A stretch of DNA of 64,000 nucleotides from Hydrogenophaga crassostreae (GCF_001761385.1 NZ_CP017476.1:2407501-2471500), one strand, 5' to 3'; positions 33,345-42,163 are shown, counted from the first letter of the stretch. The notes: a model not told the origin generated them from the sequence alone. Made by a program: numbers and translations.

Positions 33345-33943
33345 GGTGTTTCCTTTGGGTGTTTAGATGCAACATGTGCTGCTTCTTCCGTACCAAACCG
33401 GTACAGAACGTACTTTAGAAAGACCACCCTTTCAGCAGACCCACTGAGAAGTTACAAATACGTTAGCTGCTTGACAAGATTGGCTAGGTACGTGCCACTG
33501 ACCACACGCCCGGCCCCAGGGAAAGATCAGTATCCAGATTGAAGTGGTGCCAAAAAATTGGGGCTCGGCTAGCCGAATGAGACAGTGCTGCTTGCGTGAG
33601 TGATGCGGCCATTGACACAGATAAGCGGAATTGACTTGTCTGATCCTGACTATCCAGCATCGGCGTGTTTCGAAGGATGTGCTGGCCAGCGGCGCTTATG
33701 GCGAAGCTCAATTATTTGGGGGATCTACTAGGGTTCGTTGATCGTGAGTCAGCACGAGAAATCGACAGCTGGGCTTGCTGAGATGCCGACGTGACCCAGA
33801 TGTCAATTCTGTAATTTGAGCGTCACCCTACTGATAGTCGCGACTCAATAAGCTACTTCCCTAACCGGTGCATCGCTGGTCTCGATGAGGCTTCTCTTCA
33901 TCACTGACCAAGGTGCCCGTTGTGTAAACCAAGGACACCTTCA
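33345..33943. other. divergent promoter region of copK-like and copAB genes
   Basis: No gene is supported. The stretch holds the palindromic GTACCAAACCGGTAC near 33391-33405, a partial cop-like match (GTTACAAATA near 33452) nearest the copK-like gene, and a full match at 33800-33815 nearest copA. Fragments resembling a terminal gene remnant occur near 33484-33711 but are not convincing. Confidence 0.45.
33800..33815 (-). promoter_or_regulatory. cop-box-like site upstream of copAB
   Basis: On the minus strand it reads ATTACA-GAAT-TGACAT, sharing both halves and the spacing with the site before copRS (30140-30155). It lies about 130 bases before the copA start, compatible with CopR activation of the copABI run. 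Confidence 0.6.
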
Positions 33944-35794
33944 ATGAAGCACCAAGCGATCAATTCACACCTGTTACCCAGCCCAAAGCGCCGGCAATTT
34001 GTTCAAGGCCTTGCATCCGGCGGCGTGCTGCTGGGTATGTCGTCTCTTCCAGCCATGAGCTGGGCTCAAGAGTCGAAGAAGCCAGCAGGCGGCGCACCCG
34101 TTTTAGAGGGGACCGAATTCAACCTTGAAATTGCCGAATCTGCGGTCAACTTCACCGGCAACCCGCGCATGGCAACCACCATCAACGGTTCCATTCCAGC
34201 GCCAACGCTTCGCTGGCGTGAGGGTGACACCGTCACCATTCGTGTCACCAACAAGCTTCGCGAAACAACCTCCATTCACTGGCACGGGATCATTCTTCCC
34301 TACCAAATGGACGGCGTGCCCGGCATCAGTTTCCCCGGGATTCCGGCTGGTGAGACGTTCACTTACCGATTCAAAGTCGAACAGAGCGGCACCTACTGGT
34401 ACCACTCCCACTCAGCCATGCAGGAGTTGACCGGCATGTATGGCGCGATCATCGTCGAGCCAGCGAACGGCAACGCCATTCGAGCTGATCGAGATCACGT
34501 GGTGCTCTTGTCCGATTGGACCGACGAAGATCCTATGCGGGTTTTCGCGAAATTGAAGGTTCAAGGCGACTACTACAACAGGCTCCAGCCAACCGCTGTC
34601 GATTTCTTTCGTGACGCATCTCAAAATGGCGTGAGCGCAGCGGTCAGCCGCCGAAAGATGTGGAACACCATGCGGATGAACCCCACCGATCTTGCAGATC
34701 TCTCAGCAGACACGCTGACATTCCTGATGAATGGTGCGACCCCCGCTGGAAACTGGACTGGGCTGTTTCGCAAAGGAGAGCGCGTTCGCCTGCGGTTCAT
34801 CAATGGTGCCGGCAATTCCTTCTATGACGTTCGTATACCCGGCCTCAAACTGACCGTGGTACAGGCCGACGGTGTGAACGTAGAGCCCGTGACAGTCGAC
34901 GAATTCCGTTTTGGACCAGGTGAAACCTACGACGTCTTGGTGGAGCCAACCGACGACGCACACACCATCTTTGCCCAGTCGATGGACCGTTCTGGCTATG
35001 CGCGAGGTACGCTGGCGACCCGTGTTGGTCTGGACGCACCGGTACCTCAACCGGACAAGCCTCAGTGGTTGACGATGGCGGACATGATGGGCTCCATGGG
35101 CGGCGATATGGGTGGAATGGCGGGCATGGCCGGTATGTCGCATGGCGCGCAAATGAAGATGGGCGGCGGTGCAAATGGCATGCAGGGAATGGCAGGAATG
35201 AATCATGGCGCTATGGCCATGGATCACAGCAAGCATGCAATGCCTGGCGGTGGGTCGCTTGCGGCGCCAAGCACCAAGGCTCGCCATGCGAGCACCGAAT
35301 ACGGCGCAAGCACCGACATGCGGGTGGATATGGCGCGGACCAATCTTGACGATCCTGGCATTGGCCTTCGGGACAACGGCCGGCGTGTACTCACACTTTC
35401 CGATCTTCACACCATTGGAGGCCCACTGGATCCACGGGGAGCCGAACGCGAAATCGAGTTGCACTTGACAGGCAACATGGAGCGCTACACCTGGTCCTTT
35501 GATGGATTGGAGTTTGGTCAATCAACGCCAGTGAAATTCAACTATGGCGAACGGGTCCGCGTGATCTTGCACAACGACACCATGATGACCCACCCCATGC
35601 ACATGCACGGCATGTGGAGCGAACTGGAAACTGCAGAAGGCGAGTTTCAAGCACGTCGCCACACCATCCCGGTGCAGCCCGCACAACGCGTCAGCTTCCT
35701 AGTGACGGCAGACGCGATGGGCCGATGGGCGTGGCATTGCCACCTGATGTTCCACATGGAAGCGGGCATGTTCCGCGAAGTGCTTGTGGCCTAA
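33944..35794 (+). CDS. copA: periplasmic multicopper oxidase CopA/PcoA
   Basis: ATG 33944 follows AAGGA at usable distance; a GTG at 33920 is an alternative. The 616 residues start with a Tat signal (PKRRQFVQGLASGG ... AMSWA). The oxidase has three cupredoxin domains with copper ligands SIHWHG, WYHSHS, HPMHMHG and HCHLMFHMEAGM. Between them is a Met/His-rich insert (about 385-450: MGGDMGGMAGMAGMSHG and MDHSKHAMPGG) that should bind several Cu ions. It oxidises Cu(I) and sequesters copper in the periplasm. The name collides with the P-type ATPase copA at 25045; this is the PcoA type. Confidence 0.93.
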   Translation: MKHQAINSHLLPSPKRRQFVQGLASGGVLLGMSSLPAMSWAQESKKPAGGAPVLEGTEFNLEIAESAVNFTGNPRMATTINGSIPAPTLRWREGDTVTIRVTNKLRETTSIHWHGIILPYQMDGVPGISFPGIPAGETFTYRFKVEQSGTYWYHSHSAMQELTGMYGAIIVEPANGNAIRADRDHVVLLSDWTDEDPMRVFAKLKVQGDYYNRLQPTAVDFFRDASQNGVSAAVSRRKMWNTMRMNPTDLADLSADTLTFLMNGATPAGNWTGLFRKGERVRLRFINGAGNSFYDVRIPGLKLTVVQADGVNVEPVTVDEFRFGPGETYDVLVEPTDDAHTIFAQSMDRSGYARGTLATRVGLDAPVPQPDKPQWLTMADMMGSMGGDMGGMAGMAGMSHGAQMKMGGGANGMQGMAGMNHGAMAMDHSKHAMPGGGSLAAPSTKARHASTEYGASTDMRVDMARTNLDDPGIGLRDNGRRVLTLSDLHTIGGPLDPRGAEREIELHLTGNMERYTWSFDGLEFGQSTPVKFNYGERVRVILHNDTMMTHPMHMHGMWSELETAEGEFQARRHTIPVQPAQRVSFLVTADAMGRWAWHCHLMFHMEAGMFREVLVA

Positions 35795-35822
35795 CCCATC
35801 AATACAGAACGAAAGCAAATAG

Positions 35823-37091
35823 ATGAACAAGAAGTCCAAATGGTTGTTGCTGGCAATTGCCGCCGCTGGAGTGGGACCAACGCTCGCTCAAACAACGAAC
35901 TCGATGCCGGGCCACAACATGCCCGAAGCCGCCACAGCCGCGCCGATAGAAAAGAAGCCTGAGTCGATGGTCCCTATGGTCATGCCCGATATGAAGGGCA
36001 TGGACCAAAGCAAGATGGGCCAAGGCACACCTGCTGAATCTGCCGGTGCGATGAAGGGCATGAACCATGGTGGTGCCTCCATGCCCATGGAAGAGATGAA
36101 GGGCATGGACCACAGCAAGATGGGCCAAGGCACACTTGCGGAATCTGCCGGTGCGATGAAGGGCATGAACCATGGTGGTGCCTCCATGCCCATGGAAGAG
36201 ATGAAGGGCATGGACCACAGCAAGATGGGCCAAGGCACACCTGCTGAATCTGCCGGTACGATGAAGGGCATGAACCATGGTGGGGCCTCCGCTGAAAAAA
36301 CCAGCTCGGGAGACATGGGCGCCATGGACCATGGCGATATGCAAATGCAAGGGGGAAGTGCTCCGGCAGATGCCAGAGACCCCCATGCCTACTCAGGCGG
36401 CTACACCTTGGAAGACGGTCCCTACGCACTTGCCGGACCACGTCAACTGCGACTGGCTGATGAGTACAACTTTGCCTCAGTCATGTTCAATAGCCTTGAA
36501 CATGGACTGAGCAAAGGCGATGGCACTACCGCATACGACGCGCAAGCGTGGTTCGGCCGAGACTACAACCGATTCGTGCTGAAGGCCGAGGGTGAGGTGG
36601 CGAACGGCAAAATTGAGGATTCGCGCACAGAAGCGCTTTGGAGCCGTTCTATTGCCACCCACTGGGACGCCCAGGCAGGAGCGCGCATTGACAACGGCAC
36701 CGGACCCGACCGTGGGTGGTTGGCTTTCGGCGTACAAGGCTTGGCTCCCTACTGGTTCGAGGTTGACGCCGCAGCATATGTCGGTAACGGCGGCCGGACG
36801 GCCCTGCGTTTGGGTGCCGAATACGAACTTCTCCTCACCCAGAGATTGATTCTTCAACCCAGTGCCGAAGTCAACATCTACGGAAAAGACGACTTGGCAA
36901 GAGGGATCGGTCGCGGCTTTTCGAATGCTTCAGCTGGCTTGCGCCTTCGGTACGAGATCAGCCGCCAGTTCGCTCCCTATATCGGTGTGGAACGCACGGC
37001 CCTCTTTGGCAAGACCGCTGATATCGCACGCTCTGAAGGCGCATCCACTGGCGACACCCGCTGGGTGGCAGGCGTTCGTTTTTGGTTCTAA
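35823..37091 (+). CDS. copB: outer-membrane copper protein CopB/PcoB
   Basis: The 422 residues have a signal peptide, a Met/His-rich N-terminal half built from nearly three identical 35-residue repeats (GMDQSKMGQGTPAESAG, MKGMNHGGASMPMEE) and a C-terminal beta-barrel domain of about 225 residues (ending in VAGVRFWF, an outer-membrane terminal Phe). This is the CopB/PcoB arrangement. It likely binds periplasmic copper and works with the oxidase 28 bases upstream. The repeats make copy number a possible variable. Confidence 0.92.
   Translation: MNKKSKWLLLAIAAAGVGPTLAQTTNSMPGHNMPEAATAAPIEKKPESMVPMVMPDMKGMDQSKMGQGTPAESAGAMKGMNHGGASMPMEEMKGMDHSKMGQGTLAESAGAMKGMNHGGASMPMEEMKGMDHSKMGQGTPAESAGTMKGMNHGGASAEKTSSGDMGAMDHGDMQMQGGSAPADARDPHAYSGGYTLEDGPYALAGPRQLRLADEYNFASVMFNSLEHGLSKGDGTTAYDAQAWFGRDYNRFVLKAEGEVANGKIEDSRTEALWSRSIATHWDAQAGARIDNGTGPDRGWLAFGVQGLAPYWFEVDAAAYVGNGGRTALRLGAEYELLLTQRLILQPSAEVNIYGKDDLARGIGRGFSNASAGLRLRYEISRQFAPYIGVERTALFGKTADIARSEGASTGDTRWVAGVRFWF
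35991..36290. repeat. 105-bp tandem repeat inside copB (2.9 copies)
   Basis: Copies start at 35991, 36096 and 36201, each 105 bases and nearly identical; the third is truncated. The reading frame is kept, so each copy adds 35 residues of Met/His metal-binding sequence. The near identity suggests recent duplication. Confidence 0.92.
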
Positions 37092-37163
37092 CTTTGCTTC
37101 TCCTTTCCGTCACCTCAACTAGTAGCTTTCTCTCAACTCTCTCAACCCAATCCTAGGAACAAT

Positions 37164-37673
37164 ATGTACAAAACACTCTCAACCTTGATTCTCGCAACCG
37201 TCCCAGTCTTCGCAATGGCAGGGGGCACCCATGCCGCTGCAGGTGACGCGAATGCTTCGCACAAAGGCATGGCCGGCATGAAGATGGAAGCGGATCACGA
37301 CTCTGCCGCTGGTCAGGCAGGAGATGCCTCGAAGGTCGATCGCACGATCGAACTCTCAATGGATGACAGCATGCGATTCACACCCAGCCAGATCCCGGTC
37401 AAAGCGGGTGAGACCATCCGTTTTTTTGTGAAAAACAGTGGCAAAGTGCCTCACGAAATGGTCATTGGAAGCTTGGGCGAGCTGAAAGAGCATGCTGCCA
37501 TGATGCAGAAGATGCCAGGCATGCAGCATGCTGAAGCAAATATGGTCACGCTAAAGCCTGGTCAACGTGGCGGCTTGGTCTGGAAATTCACCCAAGCGGG
37601 TGCAGTCGATTTCGCCTGCTTGATCCCCGGACACATGGAGGCGGGAATGGTTGGGAAAGTGAACGTTCAATAG
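37164..37673 (+). CDS. copI: CopI-like periplasmic cupredoxin
   Basis: The 169 residues have a signal peptide, a Met/His stretch (SHKGMAGMKMEADHD) and a cupredoxin domain with ligands H97 (KVPHEMV), C152, H157 and M162 (C-x4-H-x4-M), a type 1 copper set. An extra Met/His loop (AAMMQKMPGMQHAEANM) sits between strands. CopI of purple bacteria has this layout and gives copper tolerance. It is placed 72 bases after copB. Confidence 0.85.
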   Translation: MYKTLSTLILATVPVFAMAGGTHAAAGDANASHKGMAGMKMEADHDSAAGQAGDASKVDRTIELSMDDSMRFTPSQIPVKAGETIRFFVKNSGKVPHEMVIGSLGELKEHAAMMQKMPGMQHAEANMVTLKPGQRGGLVWKFTQAGAVDFACLIPGHMEAGMVGKVNVQ

Positions 37674-37708
37674 GGCTCCGCCCTCATTTGGTGTTGCCGA
37701 CGAACACA

Positions 37709-39466
37709 ATGGACCTGCTCAATGGTGCATGTTTCTGTTTTAGCCTCGACGAGAGCGCTTTGGCGCGTGCCCTTGATTCGGTGCTGGGGCAGGCAGGCCT
37801 GGCCGAGATGGTTAGACAGCGCTGCCCGTTTCTCTTTGCCGCACAGCCGGTATTCGTGCCGGCACCTCAGTTGCAGCGCATGGCGCAGGTGATGCAAGCC
37901 GTCGAGTCGGTGGTAGCGCTTCCAGCCTTTCGAGAACAGGTGCTGGCCGCTGCGCCGCAAATCGCTCGACTGGGCACGAGCGGGCCGTTGGGCGTTTTCT
38001 TTGGGTATGACTTTCACTTGAGCCATGGTCAGCTGGCGCTGATCGAGGTGAACACCAATGCGGGTGGCGCCATGCTCAATGCGGTGCTGGCCCGAGCCCA
38101 GCGGGCCTGTTGCACGGAAGTGCAAGGCATGGTGCCCTCACTGGCCAGCGTGGTTGCATTTGAGCAGCAAATCGTCGACATGTTTCGCCACGAATGGCAG
38201 CTTGCCCAACAGGCGGGCGCGGCTGACAAAACCGCGGGGGTCCATGTGAGGCACCCGCTGAGGTCCATCGCCATTGTCGACCTCGCGCCCGAGGACCAGT
38301 ACCTTTATCCCGAATTCCTGCTGTTTCAGCGGTTGTTCGAACGCCACGGCCTGCGAACGGTCATCGCCGATCCTGCAACGCTCGAATGGCGCGACGGCGT
38401 GCTGTGGCACGGTGAGCTGGCCATCGATCTGGTCTACAACCGTTTGACCGATTTTTACCTGGAGCAGCCCAGCAGCGCCGCACTGCGTGAAGCGTACCTG
38501 CAGCAAGCGGTGGTGCTGACACCGCACCCGCAAGTCCACGCCTTGTACGCCGACAAGCGGCACCTCGCGCTGTTCAGCGACGCCGCACAGTTGCAGGCGT
38601 TGGAAGTGCCGCAGGCCACGCAGGACATCCTACTGGCGCATGTGCCTCGCACCGAGGTGGTCGACGCCGCCGATGCGCAGCGTTTTTGGGACGCGCGGCG
38701 CAGCCTTTTCTTCAAGCCAGTGGCGGGTTTCGGCAGCCGCGCGGCCTATCGGGGCGACAAGCTGACGAAGCGGGTTTGGCAGGACATCCTTGCCGGTGAC
38801 TACGTTGCCCAGGCCATCGTCGCCCCGGGGGAACGGGTGATCGACTCTGCGGACGTGACGGTAGCAGACGTAGCGGCGGAGGCCTCAGTGGCCACCAAGG
38901 CCATGAAGTACGACCTTCGCGCCTATACCTACAACGGCGCAGTGCAGTGGATGGCCGCGCGCCTGTATAAGGGGCAGACCACCAACTTCCGCACGCCCGG
39001 CGGTGGCTTTGCTCCGGTTTACAGCTCTGTCGACGTGTCGGGCGCAAGTGGGCCAAGCTGCGCGAGTGGCGACGACGACGGCGTCACCCCACACGCCTCC
39101 TTTGTCTTCCTGCTCGACCCAATGAGCGGGGTCCACCCGGTCCCCCACACCTTGTACGTGGCACTTGCGCGAGGCGAGGCAACCCTTGAGGCCATGGCCG
39201 GGCAAACCTTGCGTTTGGCCGACTGGTTCGTTCGCCTGAAGTGCGGTGCACCGGACCTGGTCGTCAACGAGACTTACAGCCTTGTGTGTTTCGACGCTCA
39301 AGGGCGTGTTGATCCGGCACATGCACCCAGCTCGGCGCAACCACCTGCCGCTACACCCGAAAACCCCGCGTGGCCCACCCTTGCGGAGCGGGAGCAAATG
39401 CAGCAAATGCTGTTTGGCACGACGCCATCACCCAATGCGTCAGATGCGGCAACAGCGGCGAACTGA
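37709..39466 (+). CDS. large ATP-grasp-like protein of unknown function
   Basis: The start is uncertain: no Shine-Dalgarno is clear, and TTG 37688, GTG 37691 or ATG 37709 are possible. The 585 residues read like an ATP-grasp enzyme, perhaps circularly permuted: LALIEVNTNAGG near 115, a phosphate-loop-like FFKPVAGFGSRAAY near 335, KYDLRAYTYNG near 395 and RTPGGGFAPVY near 430. ATP-grasp enzymes make acyl-phosphate intermediates to join carboxylates to amines. It lies 35 bases after copI. A role in making a metal-binding peptide or modifying a protein is speculation. Confidence 0.6.
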   Translation: MDLLNGACFCFSLDESALARALDSVLGQAGLAEMVRQRCPFLFAAQPVFVPAPQLQRMAQVMQAVESVVALPAFREQVLAAAPQIARLGTSGPLGVFFGYDFHLSHGQLALIEVNTNAGGAMLNAVLARAQRACCTEVQGMVPSLASVVAFEQQIVDMFRHEWQLAQQAGAADKTAGVHVRHPLRSIAIVDLAPEDQYLYPEFLLFQRLFERHGLRTVIADPATLEWRDGVLWHGELAIDLVYNRLTDFYLEQPSSAALREAYLQQAVVLTPHPQVHALYADKRHLALFSDAAQLQALEVPQATQDILLAHVPRTEVVDAADAQRFWDARRSLFFKPVAGFGSRAAYRGDKLTKRVWQDILAGDYVAQAIVAPGERVIDSADVTVADVAAEASVATKAMKYDLRAYTYNGAVQWMAARLYKGQTTNFRTPGGGFAPVYSSVDVSGASGPSCASGDDDGVTPHASFVFLLDPMSGVHPVPHTLYVALARGEATLEAMAGQTLRLADWFVRLKCGAPDLVVNETYSLVCFDAQGRVDPAHAPSSAQPPAATPENPAWPTLAEREQMQQMLFGTTPSPNASDAATAAN

Positions 39467-39695
39467 GACTCGCTGGCGAGCCACCTGAGATAAGACGGGG
39501 CGAACATTTGTCCAAGCATCGCGACCCGCTGCTGGTCAGACCAGGCTGACAGCATCGCCAACGAGCCACCTGACTTCACCCACTTGAATCCTCACAAACC
39601 TGTTCGAGCAAACCGTCAATTGCAGATTTGGCGACACACCACAATCAACCGTCGGAAGAATACCTCCTGCGTTCGGCTTTGCTTTGAAACCCTGA

Positions 39696-39908
39696 TCAAT
39701 CTGCCGCCGGTACAAGCCAGCGCGACAGATCCCACCGTTCGAATCCAAAAACCGCTGCGATGCCAATCAGGGCATAAGCAACAATCGCGGGATCACTGCC
39801 AAGTTTCATCACCGTAAAAGCCACCAGCACCACGGCATCGAACCCGAGCGCCATCAACAGCACCGAAGCAGTCATGATTTTGCTGTCCGTAAAACTTGAT
39901 TTCTTCAC
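39696..39908 (-). CDS. small two-helix membrane protein
   Basis: A GTG at 39908 has AGGAAG at 8 bases and is the likely start; the upstream extension is basic and unlike protein. The 70 residues have two hydrophobic helices (TASVLLMALGFDAVVLVAF and AIVAYALIGIAAVFGF) and end WLVPAAD. Family unknown. It points back toward the copper genes from the end of the island. Confidence 0.55.
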   Translation of the reverse strand: MKKSSFTDSKIMTASVLLMALGFDAVVLVAFTVMKLGSDPAIVAYALIGIAAVFGFERWDLSRWLVPAAD

Positions 39909-40475
39909 GTAGATCTTCCTACTTGGAAATTTCTGCTTCTGCGGCCTTTGGATTTTCGGGTGGATTACCAGCTGACGCTGCACTACGGACCTTTTAGGCG
40001 TCAAGCCTAAGGGCCGCATAGCGTCGAGAGCATCAGTTCGCAATAGGGGGCAGCGGTCGCTCAGATGGAATTCTGCACCTTTGCCGACTCCCTATTCTCC
40101 AATTAGGAACACACTTCGGTACCCCCCCGATGACTGATGAAAACCTGGAAGACGAAGAACCACTGAGAAGCTCTTAGGTCGCGTTTCATTGCCTAGTTGG
40201 CGGCAGTGTCGTGAGGGAAATGGCGGGTTCTGCTGCACAAAAACACCGCTTTACGGTATCCTTCAGACTTTCCGAGCGTTTACCGGCATCGCTATGAAGA
40301 GCCGGAGCCAAGCTTGCTTGGCATACGAGACACGTTAACCCCTGAAGCGTGGACGTTCCTTCGGGAATCGGGGTTCCTGTAAGCATTGGTCACCTCGCTG
40401 ATGCACAACGACGATACCGGACCAGTGCAAGTCTGCCAGGTCGGAAGCCTGTCAGTTCTGTCAAAGCTCAGAAAC

Positions 40476-40499
40476 ACCGGCCCGATCTTTCGGGTCGGT
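40476..40499 (+). promoter_or_regulatory. GC-rich leader hairpin before DUF3275
   Basis: ACCGGCCCGA (40476-40485) and TCGGGTCGGT (40490-40499) pair over 10 bases with a TCTT loop and a T-rich follow-on. It is the first of two leader hairpins ahead of the gene at 40594. Confidence 0.7.
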
Positions 40500-40566
40500 T
40501 GTTTCCTTCACCCTTATCTACTTTCAACCCCGTCGGGATGCATATCCCGGCATGGTGCTGGTGCGT

Positions 40567-40588
40567 GCTCCTGATTCTTTTCAGGAGC
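40567..40588 (+). promoter_or_regulatory. Shine-Dalgarno-covering hairpin before DUF3275
   Basis: GCTCCTGA (40567-40574) pairs perfectly with TCAGGAGC (40581-40588), which contains the AGGAG site for ATG 40594. The loop is T-rich. Translation should need the stem to open. Confidence 0.75.
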
Positions 40589-40593
40589 ATTCC

Positions 40594-41265
40594 ATGATCA
40601 AGTGCAAGGGCACCCTGCGAATCAAAAAGATTCGCCAAAGCCGCAATGGCGCATTCTGTATCGCAGACCTGAGCACCGACTTCGGTGAATTCAAGGTCAA
40701 AGATCCCCTGCTCGACCAGTTCGAGGAGGGCGAGTACCAGGGCACGCTCTGGATTCACGAGATCTACCTCTCTCAGTACATTTCCTACGGAAAAGCCGTG
40801 ACCGAGCTTCGCGCAAGGTTGCACGACTTGCAGATCGACTCCGAAGATCGCAAGCAAGTACGCAAACCCGAGCAAAGCGAGCCTGATCCGATTGATGAGG
40901 TGCCCACTCCCCAGGTGCCGTCAAAACCCAAAGCTGCGTGGCCGAACCCGGCCAAGCGAAGCGATTGGGCATCGGTGAAGGGCAACAAGCTGGGTTCTTC
41001 AATGGCGGGCACACCTGACAAACCAGTTGAAGGTGGACCGGAAACCACAACACCTCCTGAGAAGGTGCGTGCCGCGGTCAACGAAGCAAATGTCGCCACC
41101 GAAATGTTCAGTCACGAGCTAGCCGAGCTGATCGATCAACACCAGATCGTCAAACTCGACCCAACCGTTGACCGAGTGCTTCTGAGGGCCCAAACCGCTG
41201 CGTTGCGAGGTAAAGGCTATTCGTTCGACGCCAAACAACAGGCCTGGATCTACCAGGTGACATAA
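40594..41265 (+). CDS. DUF3275-family ICE protein
   Basis: The 223 residues start MIKCKGTLRIKKIRQSRNG and continue FCIADLSTDFGEFKVKDP and FEEGEYQGTLWIHEIYLS, an OB-like domain typical of DUF3275. A Pro/Lys-rich linker (about 95-165) and a helical C-terminal domain (EMFSHELAELIDQHQIVKLD) follow. DUF3275 proteins are markers of SPI-7/PFGI-type ICEs; the function is unknown, and the fold suggests nucleic-acid binding. The start is set by the hairpin-covered Shine-Dalgarno. Confidence 0.8.
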   Translation: MIKCKGTLRIKKIRQSRNGAFCIADLSTDFGEFKVKDPLLDQFEEGEYQGTLWIHEIYLSQYISYGKAVTELRARLHDLQIDSEDRKQVRKPEQSEPDPIDEVPTPQVPSKPKAAWPNPAKRSDWASVKGNKLGSSMAGTPDKPVEGGPETTTPPEKVRAAVNEANVATEMFSHELAELIDQHQIVKLDPTVDRVLLRAQTAALRGKGYSFDAKQQAWIYQVT

Positions 41266-41273
41266 GAAGTGTT

Positions 41274-41330
41274 CGACAGCCCGCTACGGTGGGCTGTTCA
41301 TTGGGATCTCCACACCCAATGAACAGCCCA
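41274..41330 (+). promoter_or_regulatory. competing hairpins after DUF3275
   Basis: A perfect 16-bp stem joins 41290-41305 (TGGGCTGTTCATTGGG) with 41315-41330. Its 5' arm can instead pair with GACAGCCC just upstream (41276-41283). One strand with two partners is the layout of terminator/antiterminator switches. No T-run follows, so the output is unclear. Confidence 0.55.
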
Positions 41331-41555
41331 TCGCTCCACACTGTGGGGACTGGGTGGCTACACAGAAATCTTGGGTGGCTGCAACCTGATGTGCAGCGGC
41401 TTTGCGGCTTGAGCGGCAGGGGGGACGCAAACCTCCTGCCAGACTCCCGCGCCTTTTTTTGATCGTCTAGACCCCCGCTCTCCGGCGGTCCGTGCTTGCC
41501 AACTTTGTGGCAATGTGCGAGGGGGTTTGCCTAGAATGAAGTTTTAATCTCGGGG

Positions 41556-41723
41556 CCCAGATGGGTTCCCTCAGGTGCCAAATACATGGCGGTTGAGGGA
41601 AACCATTTGATCTAACCAAAAATGGTTTCTAGGTGCGTTCAACTCTGAAAACGCGCCAGGGTGGCAACACCCGAGTTCACGTCAATTTCATCAACCCTGT
41701 GGGGACCAATCGTCCCTACAGGG
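41556..41723 (+). ncRNA. structured leader RNA (radC-motif-like), copy A
   Basis: The stretch is homologous to 44883-45053 before radC. Shared helices: P1 GGTTCCCTCA/TGAGGGAAACC with inner GCC/GGC; an alternative helix AAACCATTT/AAATGGTTT that reuses the 3' arm of P1; P3 GGTGCGTT/AACGCGCC; P4 GGGTG/CACCC. The P3 loop AACTC (41641-41645) can pair with GAGTT (41673-41677) as a pseudoknot. A 12-bp CCCTG...CAGGG hairpin follows at 41695-41723. Genomic context matches the published radC RNA motif; the match is not verified. Confidence 0.7.
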
Positions 41724-41754
41724 ACGGTTGTCTTCATTTTTCTTGGAGTCAACC

Positions 41755-42015
41755 ATGTCTCAGGTATCACCAGAAACCCGGCGAGAGTTCAGTGTCGTTT
41801 TCGCAGATTGGCTGCAACATGCCGGTCCTGAGGAAACTGACCAGCTCGACGCACTGCAAGTGAAATATCCACCGCTTCAAGTCCGGTCCTTGCTGACATT
41901 CATCCGTGAATGTTTGGCTGATCCGGCTCGGAGGGAGGAGCTTCCTGGCAGTTTGCGGACACGTCTGCAAGCAAGGAATTGGCCGCAGGGCGGGATTTTC
42001 TTGCAAGCCGCTTGA
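41755..42015 (+). CDS. small hypothetical ICE protein under RNA leader A
   Basis: The 86 residues are helical: SPETRREFSVVFADWLQHAG, DQLDALQVKYPPLQVRSLLT, FIRECLADPARREELPG. No family is recognised. TTGGAG is the ribosome site, in the loop of a small stem GGTTG (41726-41730) / CAACC (41750-41754) that ends at the base before the ATG. Its 3' third overlaps a convergent minus-strand ORF. Confidence 0.6.
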   Translation: MSQVSPETRREFSVVFADWLQHAGPEETDQLDALQVKYPPLQVRSLLTFIRECLADPARREELPGSLRTRLQARNWPQGGIFLQAA

Positions 42016-42151
42016 GTTTGGCCCAGGCGGCAACGCCATCGGGCTTTTCGACCAGCCTGGCCACCTCAGCCTCAAAGCTGGGTTGGCCTCCTTCAATCAG
42101 TGTCAGTTGCGGCTTTTCCTTCATAAAAACGAGTGTCGCATTTTTCTTCAT
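41900..42151 (-). CDS. possible convergent overlapping ORF
   Basis: The 83-residue frame starts MKKNATLVFMKEKPQLTLIE and continues SFEAEVARLVEKPDGVAAWA and KLKRLARKS, with natural-looking composition and codon use. It overlaps the 3' end of the + strand gene by 116 bases and has no good Shine-Dalgarno. It may be a real small gene that faces its neighbour, or a lucky open frame. Confidence 0.3.
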   Translation of the reverse strand: MKKNATLVFMKEKPQLTLIEGGQPSFEAEVARLVEKPDGVAAWAKLKRLARKSRPAANSLLADVSANCQEAPPSEPDQPNIHG

Positions 42152-42163
42152 CGGAGCCACAGA

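Larger units (their letters stand above)
39909..40593. other. long leader/spacer before DUF3275
   Basis: No gene is supported. Strong local symmetries suggest structured RNA in the last 300 bases: a hairpin near 40351-40375 (GTTCC-TTCG-GGAAT), a terminator-like ACCGGCCCGA/TCGGGTCGGT at 40476-40499 and a ribosome-site hairpin at 40567-40588. The left half is probably the island/backbone junction, with CCTTTTAGGC/GCCTAAGGG near 39990-40012. Confidence 0.5.

Noticed and set aside
33484..33711. 75-residue minus-strand ORF in the copK/copA spacer
   Set aside because: No ribosome site, Ser/His-rich composition and no recognisable pattern; more likely degenerate spacer.
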